From: Candidatus Solibacter sp.
Lineage (GTDB): Bacteria; Acidobacteriota; Terriglobia; Bryobacterales; Bryobacteraceae
DNA length: 63,867 nt
Reading direction: 5' to 3'
NCBI GenBank assembly: GCA_013822245.1
Contig: PNKE01000052.1
Coordinates: forward strand, 1-63,867
Shown here one piece after another: positions 1-9,022 of the stretch. Under the pieces are notes generated by a model that was not told the origin of the DNA, made no database searches, and saw nothing but the letters and a program-made list of their open reading frames with translations. Position 1 is the stretch's first letter, and the number at the start of each line of letters is the position of its first letter. The translations under genes were made by a program, and so were the position numbers.

Positions 1-79
1 TAAGGCGCATTACAAATGCTAATTACATGACTACGTTGCATAAGCCAAAACGAAGCTAACCCGATCACCGTCAGTTACT
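1..79. other. AT-rich non-coding edge segment
   Basis: These bases are visibly AT-richer than the rest of the window and contain no recognisable gene. They adjoin the point where the ThuA-like reading frame loses homology, so they may belong to an inserted or rearranged segment extending beyond the window. Confidence 0.4.
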
Positions 80-766
80 TCAACTCAAATGCAGGGGGGA
101 AGATCCGTCGGGGGCGGAGAGGGCGGTGGCCAGCAGGTCGAGGTTCTCGGCCGGGCCGCGCAGGCGGTCATAGAGTTCATCGGTGTCGTGAAGCCATTTC
201 GCGGGCAGCCCCTTGGAGATGGGGTGCTTCATGTTGCGCATGTCGATGACGAACTGGTGGCGGGGTCCGTGGCTGCCGCCGCGGCCGGGCGTCATGTCGC
301 GGACCACCTTGCCGTCGCGCCAGCGGATGTAGGGTCCGTCCTTTTCGTTCCGCCCGCTCCAGCCGCCGAGTCCGATCACTTTGTTGAATTCGACCCACTT
401 GGGGAAAGCGTTGTCGGCCGCATGGTAGCTGACCACGCCGCCGCCCTTGCGGACGTAATCGAGAAAAGCGAGTTGAGTGGCTTCGGGCCAGTCGCCGGCG
501 TTCCTGGGGCCGAAGTCGTTGTAATTCAGCACGACGACGTCGTAGCCCTGGAACCTCGGGCTGAAGTTCTTGAGCGCTTCGTTGCCGGGCGGCGCGGTGG
601 CGACATCGACGGTGAACAACCCGTCCTGTTCGAGGATCATTTTGAGGACAGGCGTTGTGGCGCGCCAGTCGTGGTTGTTTCGGCCGTCGATGATGAGGGC
701 TTTCCTTGGCGCGGCGAAGGCGGAGAAGGAAAGCAGGAGGATGAGGGCAAGGCGGCTGCGTGTCAT
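80..766 (-). pseudogene. ThuA-like protein, C-terminally truncated
   Basis: The product resembles ThuA/trehalose-utilisation proteins, which have a class I amidotransferase-like fold and are common in acidobacterial sugar catabolism. The start at 766 is preferred over 787 because it opens a signal peptide (MTRSRLALILLLSFSAFA) and has GGAG about 8 nt upstream. Family features seen: LIIDGRNNHDW near residue 25, a VVSYHAADNAF segment near 115, and HPISKGLP and DELYDRL further on. Family members normally continue about 50-60 residues past the LLATA motif with a strand such as EPVLM and GKGRVFH. Here homology stops around position 110 and a stop follows within about ten codons, in AT-richer DNA. 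It is probably a 3'-truncated gene; whether it still works is unknown. Confidence 0.75.
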
Positions 767-819
767 GAGCGGATCTCCGTGTCTCAAGTCTAGCTTGAAG
801 CGTCGGCCGCGGGGCGCGG

Positions 820-1473
820 CTACGGCTGTTTTTCGGAGTTGCCGGCAAGACCGCGGACGAGGTTCTCGAGTTCCTCGACGCGCCGGGCAAGGTCGTCGAC
901 CGCCTGGCCCTGGGGGTCGGGCAGTTTGCCGTGTTCGAGCGGCTCATCCTCTTCCCCGGCGCGGCTGCGGACGATCTTGCCGGGAATGCCGACGACGGTG
1001 GAATGGTCTGGCACGGGCTTCAACACGACGCTGCCGGCGCCGATGCGGACATGGTCGCCCACCTTGATGCTGCCCAGCACCTTGGCGCCGGTGCCGACGA
1101 CGACATGGTTGCCAAGCGTCGGGTGGCGCTTGCCGCGCTCCTTGCCGGTGCCGCCCAGGGTGACGCCCTGGTACAGCAGGCAGTCGTCGCCAATTTCGGC
1201 GGTTTCGCCGATGACGACGCCCATGCCGTGGTCGATGAAGAAGCGGCGGCCGATGGTGGCGCCGGGGTGGATCTCGATGCCGGTGAGGAAACGCGAGGTC
1301 TGGCTGATGGTGCGGGGCAGTATGGGTATGCCCATTTTGTAAAATTTGTGGGCCAGGCGGTGGAGCAGGATGGCGTGGAATCCGGGGTAACAGAGGAAGA
1401 TCTCGAGAACGCTCTTGGCTGCCGGATCTTCTCGGAAGATCGTGTCGATCTGTTCCCGGATAGTCTTAAACAT
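820..1473 (-). CDS. cysE: serine O-acetyltransferase
   Basis: Acetylates L-serine from acetyl-CoA to O-acetylserine, the first step of cysteine synthesis, in the cytoplasm. The 217-residue protein has an alpha-helical N-terminus (1-60) followed by left-handed beta-helix hexapeptide repeats (about 67-165). It carries the family signature [12 protein letters not shown] near residue 81 with the catalytic Asp-His, and [18 protein letters not shown] near 104. It is shorter than E. coli CysE (273 residues) because the N-terminal helical domain is reduced, as in EpsC-type enzymes. Residues 185-210 form a short Leu/Glu-rich helix that may be a coiled coil. It follows the ThuA-like gene on the same strand with a 53-bp gap, and no cysK is seen nearby. 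Confident. Confidence 0.95.
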   Translation of the reverse strand: MFKTIREQIDTIFREDPAAKSVLEIFLCYPGFHAILLHRLAHKFYKMGIPILPRTISQTSRFLTGIEIHPGATIGRRFFIDHGMGVVIGETAEIGDDCLLYQGVTLGGTGKERGKRHPTLGNHVVVGTGAKVLGSIKVGDHVRIGAGSVVLKPVPDHSTVVGIPGKIVRSRAGEEDEPLEHGKLPDPQGQAVDDLARRVEELENLVRGLAGNSEKQP

Positions 1474-1809
1474 CGGTGTACTCTCATGGTACGCCCGGAG
1501 TGGACAATCGCGTGCGGTTCAATCCCCAGCGGCGGAGGGAGGATGGGCGCCGGCTGTGATAGGATAAGCGCCGTCACTTCACAGCGGCGCCCCATCAATG
1601 ACGGCCAGGGTCAGAATCCCGATCATTTCTGGCAGCCGAGTCTGCCGGAAGCGGGAGAGGGACCTTCAAAATCGGTCATTTCTATCCGAAATTGATCGAA
1701 GCCTCCGGGTTAAGCCCCGTCAGGCGGCTCACGAATTGCGGGGCCGCGGATTCACTCCATGCCAATCCAATCAGCCCGTCCCGATCCTGCCTGGATCCGG
1801 CGTCTCCAG
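1474..1809. other. 336-bp intergenic region
   Basis: This divergent spacer between cysE and the small Cys-rich ORF should hold the promoter of cysE and possibly that of the small gene. I found no convincing ORF, hairpin terminator or clear sigma-70 promoter in it. Confidence 0.4.
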
Positions 1810-2007
1810 ATGCGTATCAAGAAGAGGAAATGCACCACTTGCGGGGAGGAGTGCAGCGATTGCCCGTACGCCGATCCGAGTGGCGGCGCCGGGCAGTCGC
1901 GGACGCAGGCCGCAGGCTCGGGCAAGACGGCCTCGCCCTCCAAGCACGCCGCCAATGGCCGGAAAGCGCCGGCCAAGGCTTCGCCGGCCGCCAATCGCGG
2001 ACGGTGA
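1810..2007 (+). CDS. small Cys-rich basic protein
   Basis: A 65-residue ORF I do not recognise. The N-terminus is MRIKKRK, followed by four closely spaced cysteines (CTTCGEECSDC, i.e. C-x2-C-x3-C-x2-C), which could bind one zinc or an Fe-S cluster. After that comes a low-complexity tail rich in Ala, Ser, Pro, Gly and Lys (ASPSKHAANGRKAPAKASPA) that looks unstructured and nucleic-acid-compatible. An in-frame start at 1759 exists but adds a non-conserved-looking leader. The ribosome-binding site is weak. It could be a real small protein or a chance ORF; the tight Cys spacing is the main argument for it. Confidence 0.4.
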   Translation: MRIKKRKCTTCGEECSDCPYADPSGGAGQSRTQAAGSGKTASPSKHAANGRKAPAKASPAANRGR

Positions 2008-2155
2008 ACAATTGTTCAGAAGCGCAATCGGGTGTTGAACCCGGCGCGGTTCTCTGAAAGAATACATGCGATCCTGACGACGCGCCGGCATCCGGAGCGG
2101 CGGGCCAGCGATGGCCTTGCAGACGAGCGATCCAGCTCATCCTTTCGAGGCGGCA

Positions 2156-3076
2156 ATGAAGATGCAGACAACCCTGATCGCGATTCTGGCGCTGGCGGCG
2201 GTCCCTGCCGCGGCCCAGATCGGGATGTTCAGCACGGAGCAGAGGACGGCGATGACGGCCGATTGGTCCGGCGAACGGTTCGCCGACGGCCGGCCCAAGG
2301 TGCCCGATGCCGTGCTGGACAAATTGAAGGAAACCACGGCCGAGGAGGCCTGGGGCACGCTGCGGAGGTTCGGCTACACGTCGCAGTTTGTCAGCGGCTT
2401 CAAGACGGTGAACGTCGACGATCCCAAGGGCGACCGGCTGGTGGGGCGCGTGGTCACCGGCGTCTTCATGCCGAAGCGCGCGGACCTGGACAAGTACGTG
2501 ACAGAGCAGGCCAAGAAAGAGAACCGCGTGGGCCGCGGCGGGCAGAACGCCTGGGTGATCGACACGCTGGTGAAGCGCGACGTCATGGTGATCGACCTGT
2601 TCGGCAAGATCGACGGCGGCACGATCATCGGCGACAATCTGGCAACGTCGATCATGACCAAGACCGGAACCGGAATCGTGGTGGACGGCTCGGTCCGTGA
2701 TGTCTCGGGCATCTCCGAGATCAAGGGCTTCAAGGTCTTTGCGCGCGATTTCCACCCCAGCGCGATCGCCAACGTCACCCTGACTGGCATCAACGTGCCC
2801 ATCCGGATCGGCGAGGCGACCATCCTGCCCGGCGATATCGTGCTGAGCGATCCCGAGGGTCTGACATTCATCCCCGCGTACCTGGCCGAGCGCGTCGCCA
2901 ACGAAAGCGAACTGACGCGCCTGCGCGACCAGTGGGGCCATCAGATGCTCCGCGAACAGAAGTACACCCCTGGACAGGTGGATTCACAGTGGACGCCGGG
3001 CATGATCGAGGCGTTCAACAAGTGGGCCGCCGCCAAGGGATCGACCGTGAAGATGACGCCGAAGACACCGCAGTAA
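2156..3076 (+). CDS. exported RraA-like family protein
   Basis: The 306-residue protein belongs to the RraA/dimethylmenaquinone-methyltransferase-like family, whose characterised members include oxaloacetate decarboxylase/HMG aldolases and RNase E regulators. The start at 2156 gives a signal peptide (KMQTTLIAILALAAVPAAAQ) and has GAGG 7 nt upstream, so the longer frame from 2111 is not used. The RraA core is seen as GGTIIGDNLATSIM and, 20 residues on, VVDGSVRDVSGI, matching the G-D-N-x-A and D-G-x-x-R-D metal/substrate motifs. An N-terminal extension and secretion are unlike E. coli RraA and fit a periplasmic lyase or aldolase. It lies 17 bp before a Tat-exported enolase-superfamily gene, so the two are probably one catabolic operon. 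Substrate unknown. Confidence 0.8.
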   Translation: MKMQTTLIAILALAAVPAAAQIGMFSTEQRTAMTADWSGERFADGRPKVPDAVLDKLKETTAEEAWGTLRRFGYTSQFVSGFKTVNVDDPKGDRLVGRVVTGVFMPKRADLDKYVTEQAKKENRVGRGGQNAWVIDTLVKRDVMVIDLFGKIDGGTIIGDNLATSIMTKTGTGIVVDGSVRDVSGISEIKGFKVFARDFHPSAIANVTLTGINVPIRIGEATILPGDIVLSDPEGLTFIPAYLAERVANESELTRLRDQWGHQMLREQKYTPGQVDSQWTPGMIEAFNKWAAAKGSTVKMTPKTPQ

Positions 3077-3093
3077 ACAGGAGACCAATCATA

Positions 3094-4470
3094 ATGAACG
3101 CAACTAGGAAGTGGCATCAAAACCGTTTCAAGACCAGCCGCAGGGGTTTCCTCGGCCGGTCAGTGGGCGCGGCGGCGCTGGGTACGTTCTGGGCGGAAGA
3201 AACCATCCAGGCCTATCAGGGCAACGTCCGGACCGCCTCGAAGCCCTCGGATCTGAGAATCACGGACCTGCGGGTGGCCCACGTCGTCGGCGCGCCGATG
3301 CGCTGCCCGATTATCCGCATCGACACCAACCAGGGGATTGTGGGCTACGGCGAAGTCCGCGACGGCGCATCCCCAAACTATGCGCTGATGCTGAAATCGC
3401 GGCTGCTCGGACAGAACCCCTGCGACGTGGACAGGATCTTCCGCCGCATCAAGCAGTTCGGCTTCCACGCCCGGCAGGCGGGCGGCGTCTGCGGCGTGGA
3501 GATGGCTCTGTGGGATCTGGCCGGCAAGGCCTATGGCGTGCCTTGCTACCAGTTGCTGGGCGGCAAGTTCCGCGACAAGGTGCGGCTGTACTGCGACACC
3601 GATTCGTCGCGCGACCCGAAGGTCTACGGCGAACGTCTGAAGAAACGCTTTGATGCCGGCTACACATGGCTGAAGATGGACCTCGGCATCGGCCTGGTGG
3701 AGGACATTCCGGGTTGCGTCACCCGTCCGCTGGGCGTCACCCAGCGCAGCGCCAACCAGATTCAGCACATGTTCACCGGCATGGAGGTGACCGATAAGGG
3801 CATCGGCCTCATGGCCGACTACGTTGCAGCGGTGCGCGAACAGGTGGGCATGGATGTCCCGCTCGGCGCCGACCACTTCGGCCACATCGGCGTGAACTCC
3901 TGCATCCGCCTGGGCAAGGCGCTCCAGAAATACAACCTCGCCTGGCTCGAGGACATGATCCCCTGGATGCACACCGAACTCTGGAAGCAGATCACCGACG
4001 CCGTCGACATCCCGACGCTGACCGGCGAGGACATCTACCTCAAAGAGCCGTTCATCGAACTCTGCAAGAATCACGCCGTCGACATCATCCATCCCGATCT
4101 GGCCAGTTCCGGCGGGCTGCTCGAAACCAAGAAGATCGGCGACGTGGCCATGGAATACGGACACGCCATGGCCATGCACTTCGCCGGCACGCCGGTGTCG
4201 TTCATGGCCAACGTCCATTGCGCCGCGGCGACCGAGAACTTCCTGGTGCTCGAGTTCCACTCGCAGGACGTTCCCTGGTGGGACGATATGGTCACCGGCA
4301 TCAAGAAACCGATCGTGGAGAAGGGCTTTGCCGCGGTTCCCGATACGCCGGGCCTGGGCATCGAACTCAACCCCGACGTCATCAAGCAACACCTGATGCC
4401 TGGAACCGAATACTTCGCGCCCACGCCGCAGTGGGACAAGGACCCTGTGAACGACAGGCTGTATAGCTGA
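3094..4470 (+). CDS. Tat-exported mandelate racemase/muconate lactonizing family enzyme
   Basis: An enolase-superfamily enzyme, likely an acid-sugar dehydratase or racemase. The start at 3094 is set by AGGAG at 3079-3083 and begins a 458-residue protein with a twin-arginine leader (TSRRGFLGRS). The N-terminal capping domain (about 50-170) is followed by the TIM barrel. Metal ligands fit ADHFGH, WLED and TGEDIY, and the late His (AMAMHFAG) resembles the galactonate/mannonate dehydratase general acid. WDLAGKAYGVP is the typical family segment. It directly follows the RraA-like gene, suggesting dehydration of a sugar acid and aldol or decarboxylation of the product. The exact substrate cannot be read from sequence. 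Confidence 0.88.
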   Translation: MNATRKWHQNRFKTSRRGFLGRSVGAAALGTFWAEETIQAYQGNVRTASKPSDLRITDLRVAHVVGAPMRCPIIRIDTNQGIVGYGEVRDGASPNYALMLKSRLLGQNPCDVDRIFRRIKQFGFHARQAGGVCGVEMALWDLAGKAYGVPCYQLLGGKFRDKVRLYCDTDSSRDPKVYGERLKKRFDAGYTWLKMDLGIGLVEDIPGCVTRPLGVTQRSANQIQHMFTGMEVTDKGIGLMADYVAAVREQVGMDVPLGADHFGHIGVNSCIRLGKALQKYNLAWLEDMIPWMHTELWKQITDAVDIPTLTGEDIYLKEPFIELCKNHAVDIIHPDLASSGGLLETKKIGDVAMEYGHAMAMHFAGTPVSFMANVHCAAATENFLVLEFHSQDVPWWDDMVTGIKKPIVEKGFAAVPDTPGLGIELNPDVIKQHLMPGTEYFAPTPQWDKDPVNDRLYS

Positions 4471-4487
4471 AGCGTTACCCTGAGAGG

Positions 4488-5831
4488 GTGAAATCGACTC
4501 TCCTGGCCGGCGCGCTGCTCGTATTGATCGGCGTGCCGGCCGTTCTCTTTTATCTCTCGGCCCCGGCGGTAATCGATGTCTCCCCGGCGCCGTCAGTGAT
4601 CGGCCAGTCGACGCGGTTTGGCGTCAATGTGGCCAGCCCGCACGGCATCAGGGTGTTGCAGGTTTCGCTCGACCAGGGCGCGGCGCACACCGAGGCGGGC
4701 CTGCAACGCGAGGCCGTCCGGCTCACCTTCTGGCGGACGAAACAGCCGCCGGCCGTCTATCCCGTGAAAATCGGCGCCGATCCGAAACTGGGCTTCAATG
4801 GCGGGCCGGCGAAACTGACGGTTCAAGCGGTGGCCAACAACCTGCGCGGCCAGACGGCCACGCGCATCTACGACGTCACCATCAACCTGGACCCGCCCTC
4901 GGTTGCCGCCGGCGACGAACTTCTGTACATCAACCAGGGCGGCGCGGCGCTGGTCCGGTTCCGCGTCTCGGGCTACTGGACCGAAGCCGGCGTCAAGGTG
5001 GGCAAGTACCGTTTCCGAAGCTTCCAGGTCCCTGGCTCGGCGTCGCCGGGCGATCGGTTCTGCCTGTTCGCATGGCCGTGGGACTCTCCTTCGACCGAAC
5101 AGGCGGTTGTCTATGCCTCCAATCCCGCCGGCGTCGAGGCGCGCGCGGCTTTCCGGCACAACGTGTCGCCGCGCAACTGGCGGAAACGCCAGATCCCGAT
5201 CGACGGCCGGTTCATCTCATCGGCCGTGGATTCGCTCGACCCCGGCGGATCCGGCGCCCCAATCGAGCGATTCCTGCGTATCAACCGCCAGATGCGCGAC
5301 GAGAACAACCGTACACTGGCCGGGTTGAGGCTGCGGACCACCGAACAATTCTTCTGGACGCCGCCGTTCAAGCAGATGTCGAATACGCAGGTGGAGGCGC
5401 TGTTTGCCGACATCCGCGGCTATGTTTACGAAGGGAAGAAGATCGACCAGCAGACCCACCTTGGCTTCGACCTGTCGCGCGTCGCCCGCGCGCCGGTCGA
5501 GGCGGCGAACTCCGGCAAGGTGGTCTTCGCCGGGCCGCTGGGCATCTACGGCAACTGCGTGGTGATCGACCACGGCTATGGTTTGCAGTCGATCTACGCC
5601 CACTTGAGCGAGATCACGGTGAAGCCCGGACAGACCGTCCAACTGAACCAGATCCTCGGCCGGTCCGGCGCCACCGGACTCGCCGCCGGTGACCACCTGC
5701 ATTTCTCGATGCAGATCGACGGCGTGCAGGTGAACCCCATCGAGTGGTGGGACGCGAAGTGGATACAGAACCGGATTCTCTCTCAGTTGCCGGCTAACGC
5801 GGTTCCGCCAGCGGCCTCCTCGAAACCGTAA
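4488..5831 (+). CDS. M23 family metallopeptidase (LytM-type endopeptidase)
   Basis: A membrane-anchored or exported zinc endopeptidase expected to cut peptidoglycan cross-links. Of 447 residues, 4-24 form a hydrophobic anchor (LLAGALLVLIGVPAVLFYL). Residues 30-300 are a beta-rich region of unknown fold, and the C-terminal 120 residues are the LytM domain. Zinc and catalytic residues are visible as HLGFD and, near residue 403, HLHFSM. Between them are VVIDHGYG and YAHLSE, also typical. The start is GTG at 4488, 17 bp after the upstream stop, with a GAGAGG sequence unusually close to it. The C-terminus is Ala/Pro-rich. The upstream catabolic genes give no functional clue. Confidence 0.88.
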   Translation: MKSTLLAGALLVLIGVPAVLFYLSAPAVIDVSPAPSVIGQSTRFGVNVASPHGIRVLQVSLDQGAAHTEAGLQREAVRLTFWRTKQPPAVYPVKIGADPKLGFNGGPAKLTVQAVANNLRGQTATRIYDVTINLDPPSVAAGDELLYINQGGAALVRFRVSGYWTEAGVKVGKYRFRSFQVPGSASPGDRFCLFAWPWDSPSTEQAVVYASNPAGVEARAAFRHNVSPRNWRKRQIPIDGRFISSAVDSLDPGGSGAPIERFLRINRQMRDENNRTLAGLRLRTTEQFFWTPPFKQMSNTQVEALFADIRGYVYEGKKIDQQTHLGFDLSRVARAPVEAANSGKVVFAGPLGIYGNCVVIDHGYGLQSIYAHLSEITVKPGQTVQLNQILGRSGATGLAAGDHLHFSMQIDGVQVNPIEWWDAKWIQNRILSQLPANAVPPAASSKP

Positions 5832-5890
5832 CCCGCCGCTCCAGGGCGCCGGTTCCGTTCAGCGGGCAGTTTCGGGGACAATGGCTGCGA

Positions 5891-8800
5891 ATGTCTCTGT
5901 CGCCCGAACAACAGCGCGCCGTCGAACGCGAAGGTCAGGACGTCTGCTGCGTCGCCGGTCCCGGCTCGGGCAAGACGCGCGTGCTGGTCGAGCGGTTCGC
6001 CTGGCTGATCGGCAAGGGCGTGGACCCGGAGACGATCCTGGCCATCACCTACACCGAAAAGGCGGCGCGGGAATTGAAAAGCCGGCTGGTGAAACGCTAT
6101 CAGCAGGACATCGAAATGCGCCAGAAGATCGAGCGCGCGCCGGTGTCTACCATCCACGGGCTCTGCCATTCGATCCTGCGCGAAAATGCCATCGCCGCCG
6201 GACTCGATCCCGAATTCACGGTGCTGGTCGAGTTGCAGGCCGATGTCGAACTGGCCTCGGCCACCGCCGCGGTGCTGGACCGCGTGGCCACCGAACAGCC
6301 TGAATCGTTCGCGCAATTGATCGACGCCTGGGCATCGGAGCGGCCCGCCTCCGACCTCGCCGGTCTCTACAAACGCCTGCGCCGTTACGGCGGCGCGGCG
6401 GCGGCGCTGGCCTCCGATCCCGACCTTGGCGCGCTGTTGCCGCCGATGGCCGATGAGATCGCCGGGTTGCTGGCCGACTCGGCCGCTGCTCTGGCCGCCC
6501 CCGCCTCCGATGCCCAGCGGCGGCGCCGTGAACTCCTGCTCGGACTGCTTCAGGCGCGAGACGACTCCGCCACCGGCGACTGGCTGGCGCAGGTGGAGGC
6601 AGTGAAGTTGTCCGGCGGCAGGATCCCCGGCCAGGAGGCGCTCAAACAGGCGCGCGATCTGGCCAAGGAAGCCGCGCCGCTCGCCATTTGGATCAAGAAC
6701 GGCGAACACCGCGGCGCGCTGCGCCGGTTGCTCACCGCTATCGAGGAAGAGTTCCGGCGGAGGAAACGCCTGCTGTCGGGGCTCGATTTCGCAGACCTGG
6801 AAGAGCACGCGCTCTCGCTGCTTGAATCGCGCACGGCCCTCCGCCAGGAGTTGCAGGCGCGTTTCAAGGCGATTCTAATGGACGAGGTCCAGGACACCAA
6901 TCCCATCCAGTGGAGCATCGTCGGGCTGCTGCGGAGCCCGGGCAGGTTCTTCGCCGTCGGCGATGCCAACCAGGCCATCTACGCCTTCCGTGACGCCGAT
7001 CCGGCGCTGTTCGCCGCCTACGAGCAGGAAGTGACGGCCGCGGGCGGCGAGATCGACCGCCTGGAATCGAACTACCGCAGCCTGCCCGATCTGCTTATAC
7101 CCATCGAACGGCTGGCCAACTCCGGCGCCACGCCCGGCATCGCGCCGCACCGTCTGATCCCGGCCGAAGGCGCCGAAGCCGGCCTCGCCGGCCCGCGCAT
7201 CGAGATCCAGCGGCTCGACGGCGAAAACGAATCGCCCGAGGCCGAGGCGCTGTGGCTCGCCGCGCGACTGGCAGAGTTGAAGACGCAGTTGGATGTGCCG
7301 TGGTCGGAGTGTGCCGTGCTCGCCCGGACCAGTTCGTCGTTCGACCAGATCGAAGCGGCGTTCGAGCAGTTAGGCATCCCTTGCGTCATCGCCCGCGGCC
7401 GCAGCTTCTTCGATGAACCCGAGATCATCGACTCGATCAACTGGCTGCGGGTGATGGACAGCACAGCCAACCAGGCCGCCGTCTTCGGGCTGCTCCGTTC
7501 CCCCTTTTTCGGGCTCTCCGACGAGGAAGTTTTCCTGTCGAAACAGAGCGGCGCGTTCCCTCCGCCTGATGCGCGCGAGGCAATCGAAGCCATGCGCCGT
7601 CTTCGCGGCCAGATCGCCGCGCCGCTGCTGCTGGCGCGATTTGCCGGCGAGACCGGCTACTACAACCGGCTCGATTCGCGCGGCCGGGCCAACTTCGAGA
7701 AGTTACTCGACCTGCTGCAGGGCCTGGAATCCTCGCATCCGGGCGACTGGGCCTATTGGATTGAGAGCTTCGACAGCCTGGCCTCGACCAGGGAGCCGAA
7801 CGCGCCGCAGACCGATTCCGCCGCCGCCGTGCAGATCCTCAGCATCCACAAATCAAAGGGACTCGAGTTCGAGATCGTCGCCATCGCCGCCATGGACCGC
7901 GGCACGGGCAACGATTCCGGTTCGCTGAACTACTCGCCTGAGTTCGGGCTAGGCGCCCGCTGGCGCGACGCATCCGGCCTCGACGGCCAGGCCGACTTCG
8001 CCTACGCCCGGACGCCGCGCCAGTCCAGACAGGACAGCGACGCCGAGGCGGACCGGCTTCTTTACGTCGCCATGACGCGGGCGAAATCGCACCTGCTGCT
8101 CTCATGGCGCGATAAGTCCCGCAGCCGGTGTCCCTGGCCGGCTCAGATCGGGCAGGCCTGGGAGATCGAATGGCCCGATACGCCGGACACGGCGGCGGTG
8201 TCGAATGGAGTCCGTGTGGTCAGGCGGGCCGGCTTGCCCAATATCGTGCGCATCGAATCCGGGCAGTCCGGAACCGAGGTGGAATGGCGGGATCCGATGC
8301 CGGAGGACAGTTGGGTTCCTCCGGAGAGCACGGCCACCAGTCTGGCGCGATTCGACTCATGCCCACGCCGCTACTGGCTGGGCAGCGAGATCCGCTGGCC
8401 CGCGCGGCCGGCGCCCGCTGGTGCGGCCTCGGATGAACAGGCCGGCGGCAGTGACGAAGCAGTCGAGAGCGGCGGCATAGTGCTGGGCTCGGAGGTTCAT
8501 GCCCTGCTGGCAGGCGAGACCGTGCCGAACCCGTCCGCCGAGGCGCTGCGGCTGGCCGCCGTATTCCGCGACAGCGATCTGGGCGCACGCGCGAAGACGG
8601 CTCGCCGCGTTGAACGCGAATACGACTTCCTCGCCGGCATCGATGGAATGCTGGTCCGGGGCGTGATTGACCTCTGGTTCGAGGACCCGTCAGGGGTGAC
8701 CATCGTCGACTACAAGACTGGCCATGCGGGTCCTGAACTCATGTCGGAGTACAGGCTTCAGCTTCAGATCTACTCGCTGGCGCTGAGGGCGATCACCGGC

Positions 8801-9010
8801 GGCGCTCCCGTGCGGGCGTGCCTTTTCCTGCTGGAATCGGGTAGGGAGGTTGAGGTCGAGACGGACGAGGAGGCCGAACGCAGGGTGTTGGCGGCAATCG
8901 CTCAGTTCAGGAGCGCGGCCTCGAATGGCGGGTATCCGATGAAGCCGGGCACGGCGTGCAGGTACTGCCCCTATTGGAAGTCGGTGTGTCCGGGCGCGGA
9001 GTCGGACTGA
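5891..9010 (+). CDS. UvrD/AddA-type helicase fused to Fe-S PD-(D/E)XK nuclease
   Basis: A 1,039-residue superfamily 1A helicase-nuclease for processing DNA ends or repair intermediates. Helicase motifs: Walker A GPGSGKT near residue 24, ITYTEKAARELKSR (Ia), Walker B LMDEVQDTNP near 328, FAVGDANQAIYAFR (III), ESNYRS (IV), LSIHKSKGLEFEIV (V) and LLYVAMTRAKSHLLLS (VI, near 720). The C-terminal third is a RecB-family nuclease: GVIDLWFED and IVDYKTG (near 939). One Cys before it (FDSCPRRYW, near 822) and three at the end (CRYCPYWKSVC) fit an AddB-like 4Fe-4S staple. No AddB, RecC or RecD is adjacent, so it may act alone or with a distant partner. Confidence 0.92.
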   Translation: MSLSPEQQRAVEREGQDVCCVAGPGSGKTRVLVERFAWLIGKGVDPETILAITYTEKAARELKSRLVKRYQQDIEMRQKIERAPVSTIHGLCHSILRENAIAAGLDPEFTVLVELQADVELASATAAVLDRVATEQPESFAQLIDAWASERPASDLAGLYKRLRRYGGAAAALASDPDLGALLPPMADEIAGLLADSAAALAAPASDAQRRRRELLLGLLQARDDSATGDWLAQVEAVKLSGGRIPGQEALKQARDLAKEAAPLAIWIKNGEHRGALRRLLTAIEEEFRRRKRLLSGLDFADLEEHALSLLESRTALRQELQARFKAILMDEVQDTNPIQWSIVGLLRSPGRFFAVGDANQAIYAFRDADPALFAAYEQEVTAAGGEIDRLESNYRSLPDLLIPIERLANSGATPGIAPHRLIPAEGAEAGLAGPRIEIQRLDGENESPEAEALWLAARLAELKTQLDVPWSECAVLARTSSSFDQIEAAFEQLGIPCVIARGRSFFDEPEIIDSINWLRVMDSTANQAAVFGLLRSPFFGLSDEEVFLSKQSGAFPPPDAREAIEAMRRLRGQIAAPLLLARFAGETGYYNRLDSRGRANFEKLLDLLQGLESSHPGDWAYWIESFDSLASTREPNAPQTDSAAAVQILSIHKSKGLEFEIVAIAAMDRGTGNDSGSLNYSPEFGLGARWRDASGLDGQADFAYARTPRQSRQDSDAEADRLLYVAMTRAKSHLLLSWRDKSRSRCPWPAQIGQAWEIEWPDTPDTAAVSNGVRVVRRAGLPNIVRIESGQSGTEVEWRDPMPEDSWVPPESTATSLARFDSCPRRYWLGSEIRWPARPAPAGAASDEQAGGSDEAVESGGIVLGSEVHALLAGETVPNPSAEALRLAAVFRDSDLGARAKTARRVEREYDFLAGIDGMLVRGVIDLWFEDPSGVTIVDYKTGHAGPELMSEYRLQLQIYSLALRAITGGAPVRACLFLLESGREVEVETDEEAERRVLAAIAQFRSAASNGGYPMKPGTACRYCPYWKSVCPGAESD

Positions 9011-9022
9011 CGAACCCAGGCT

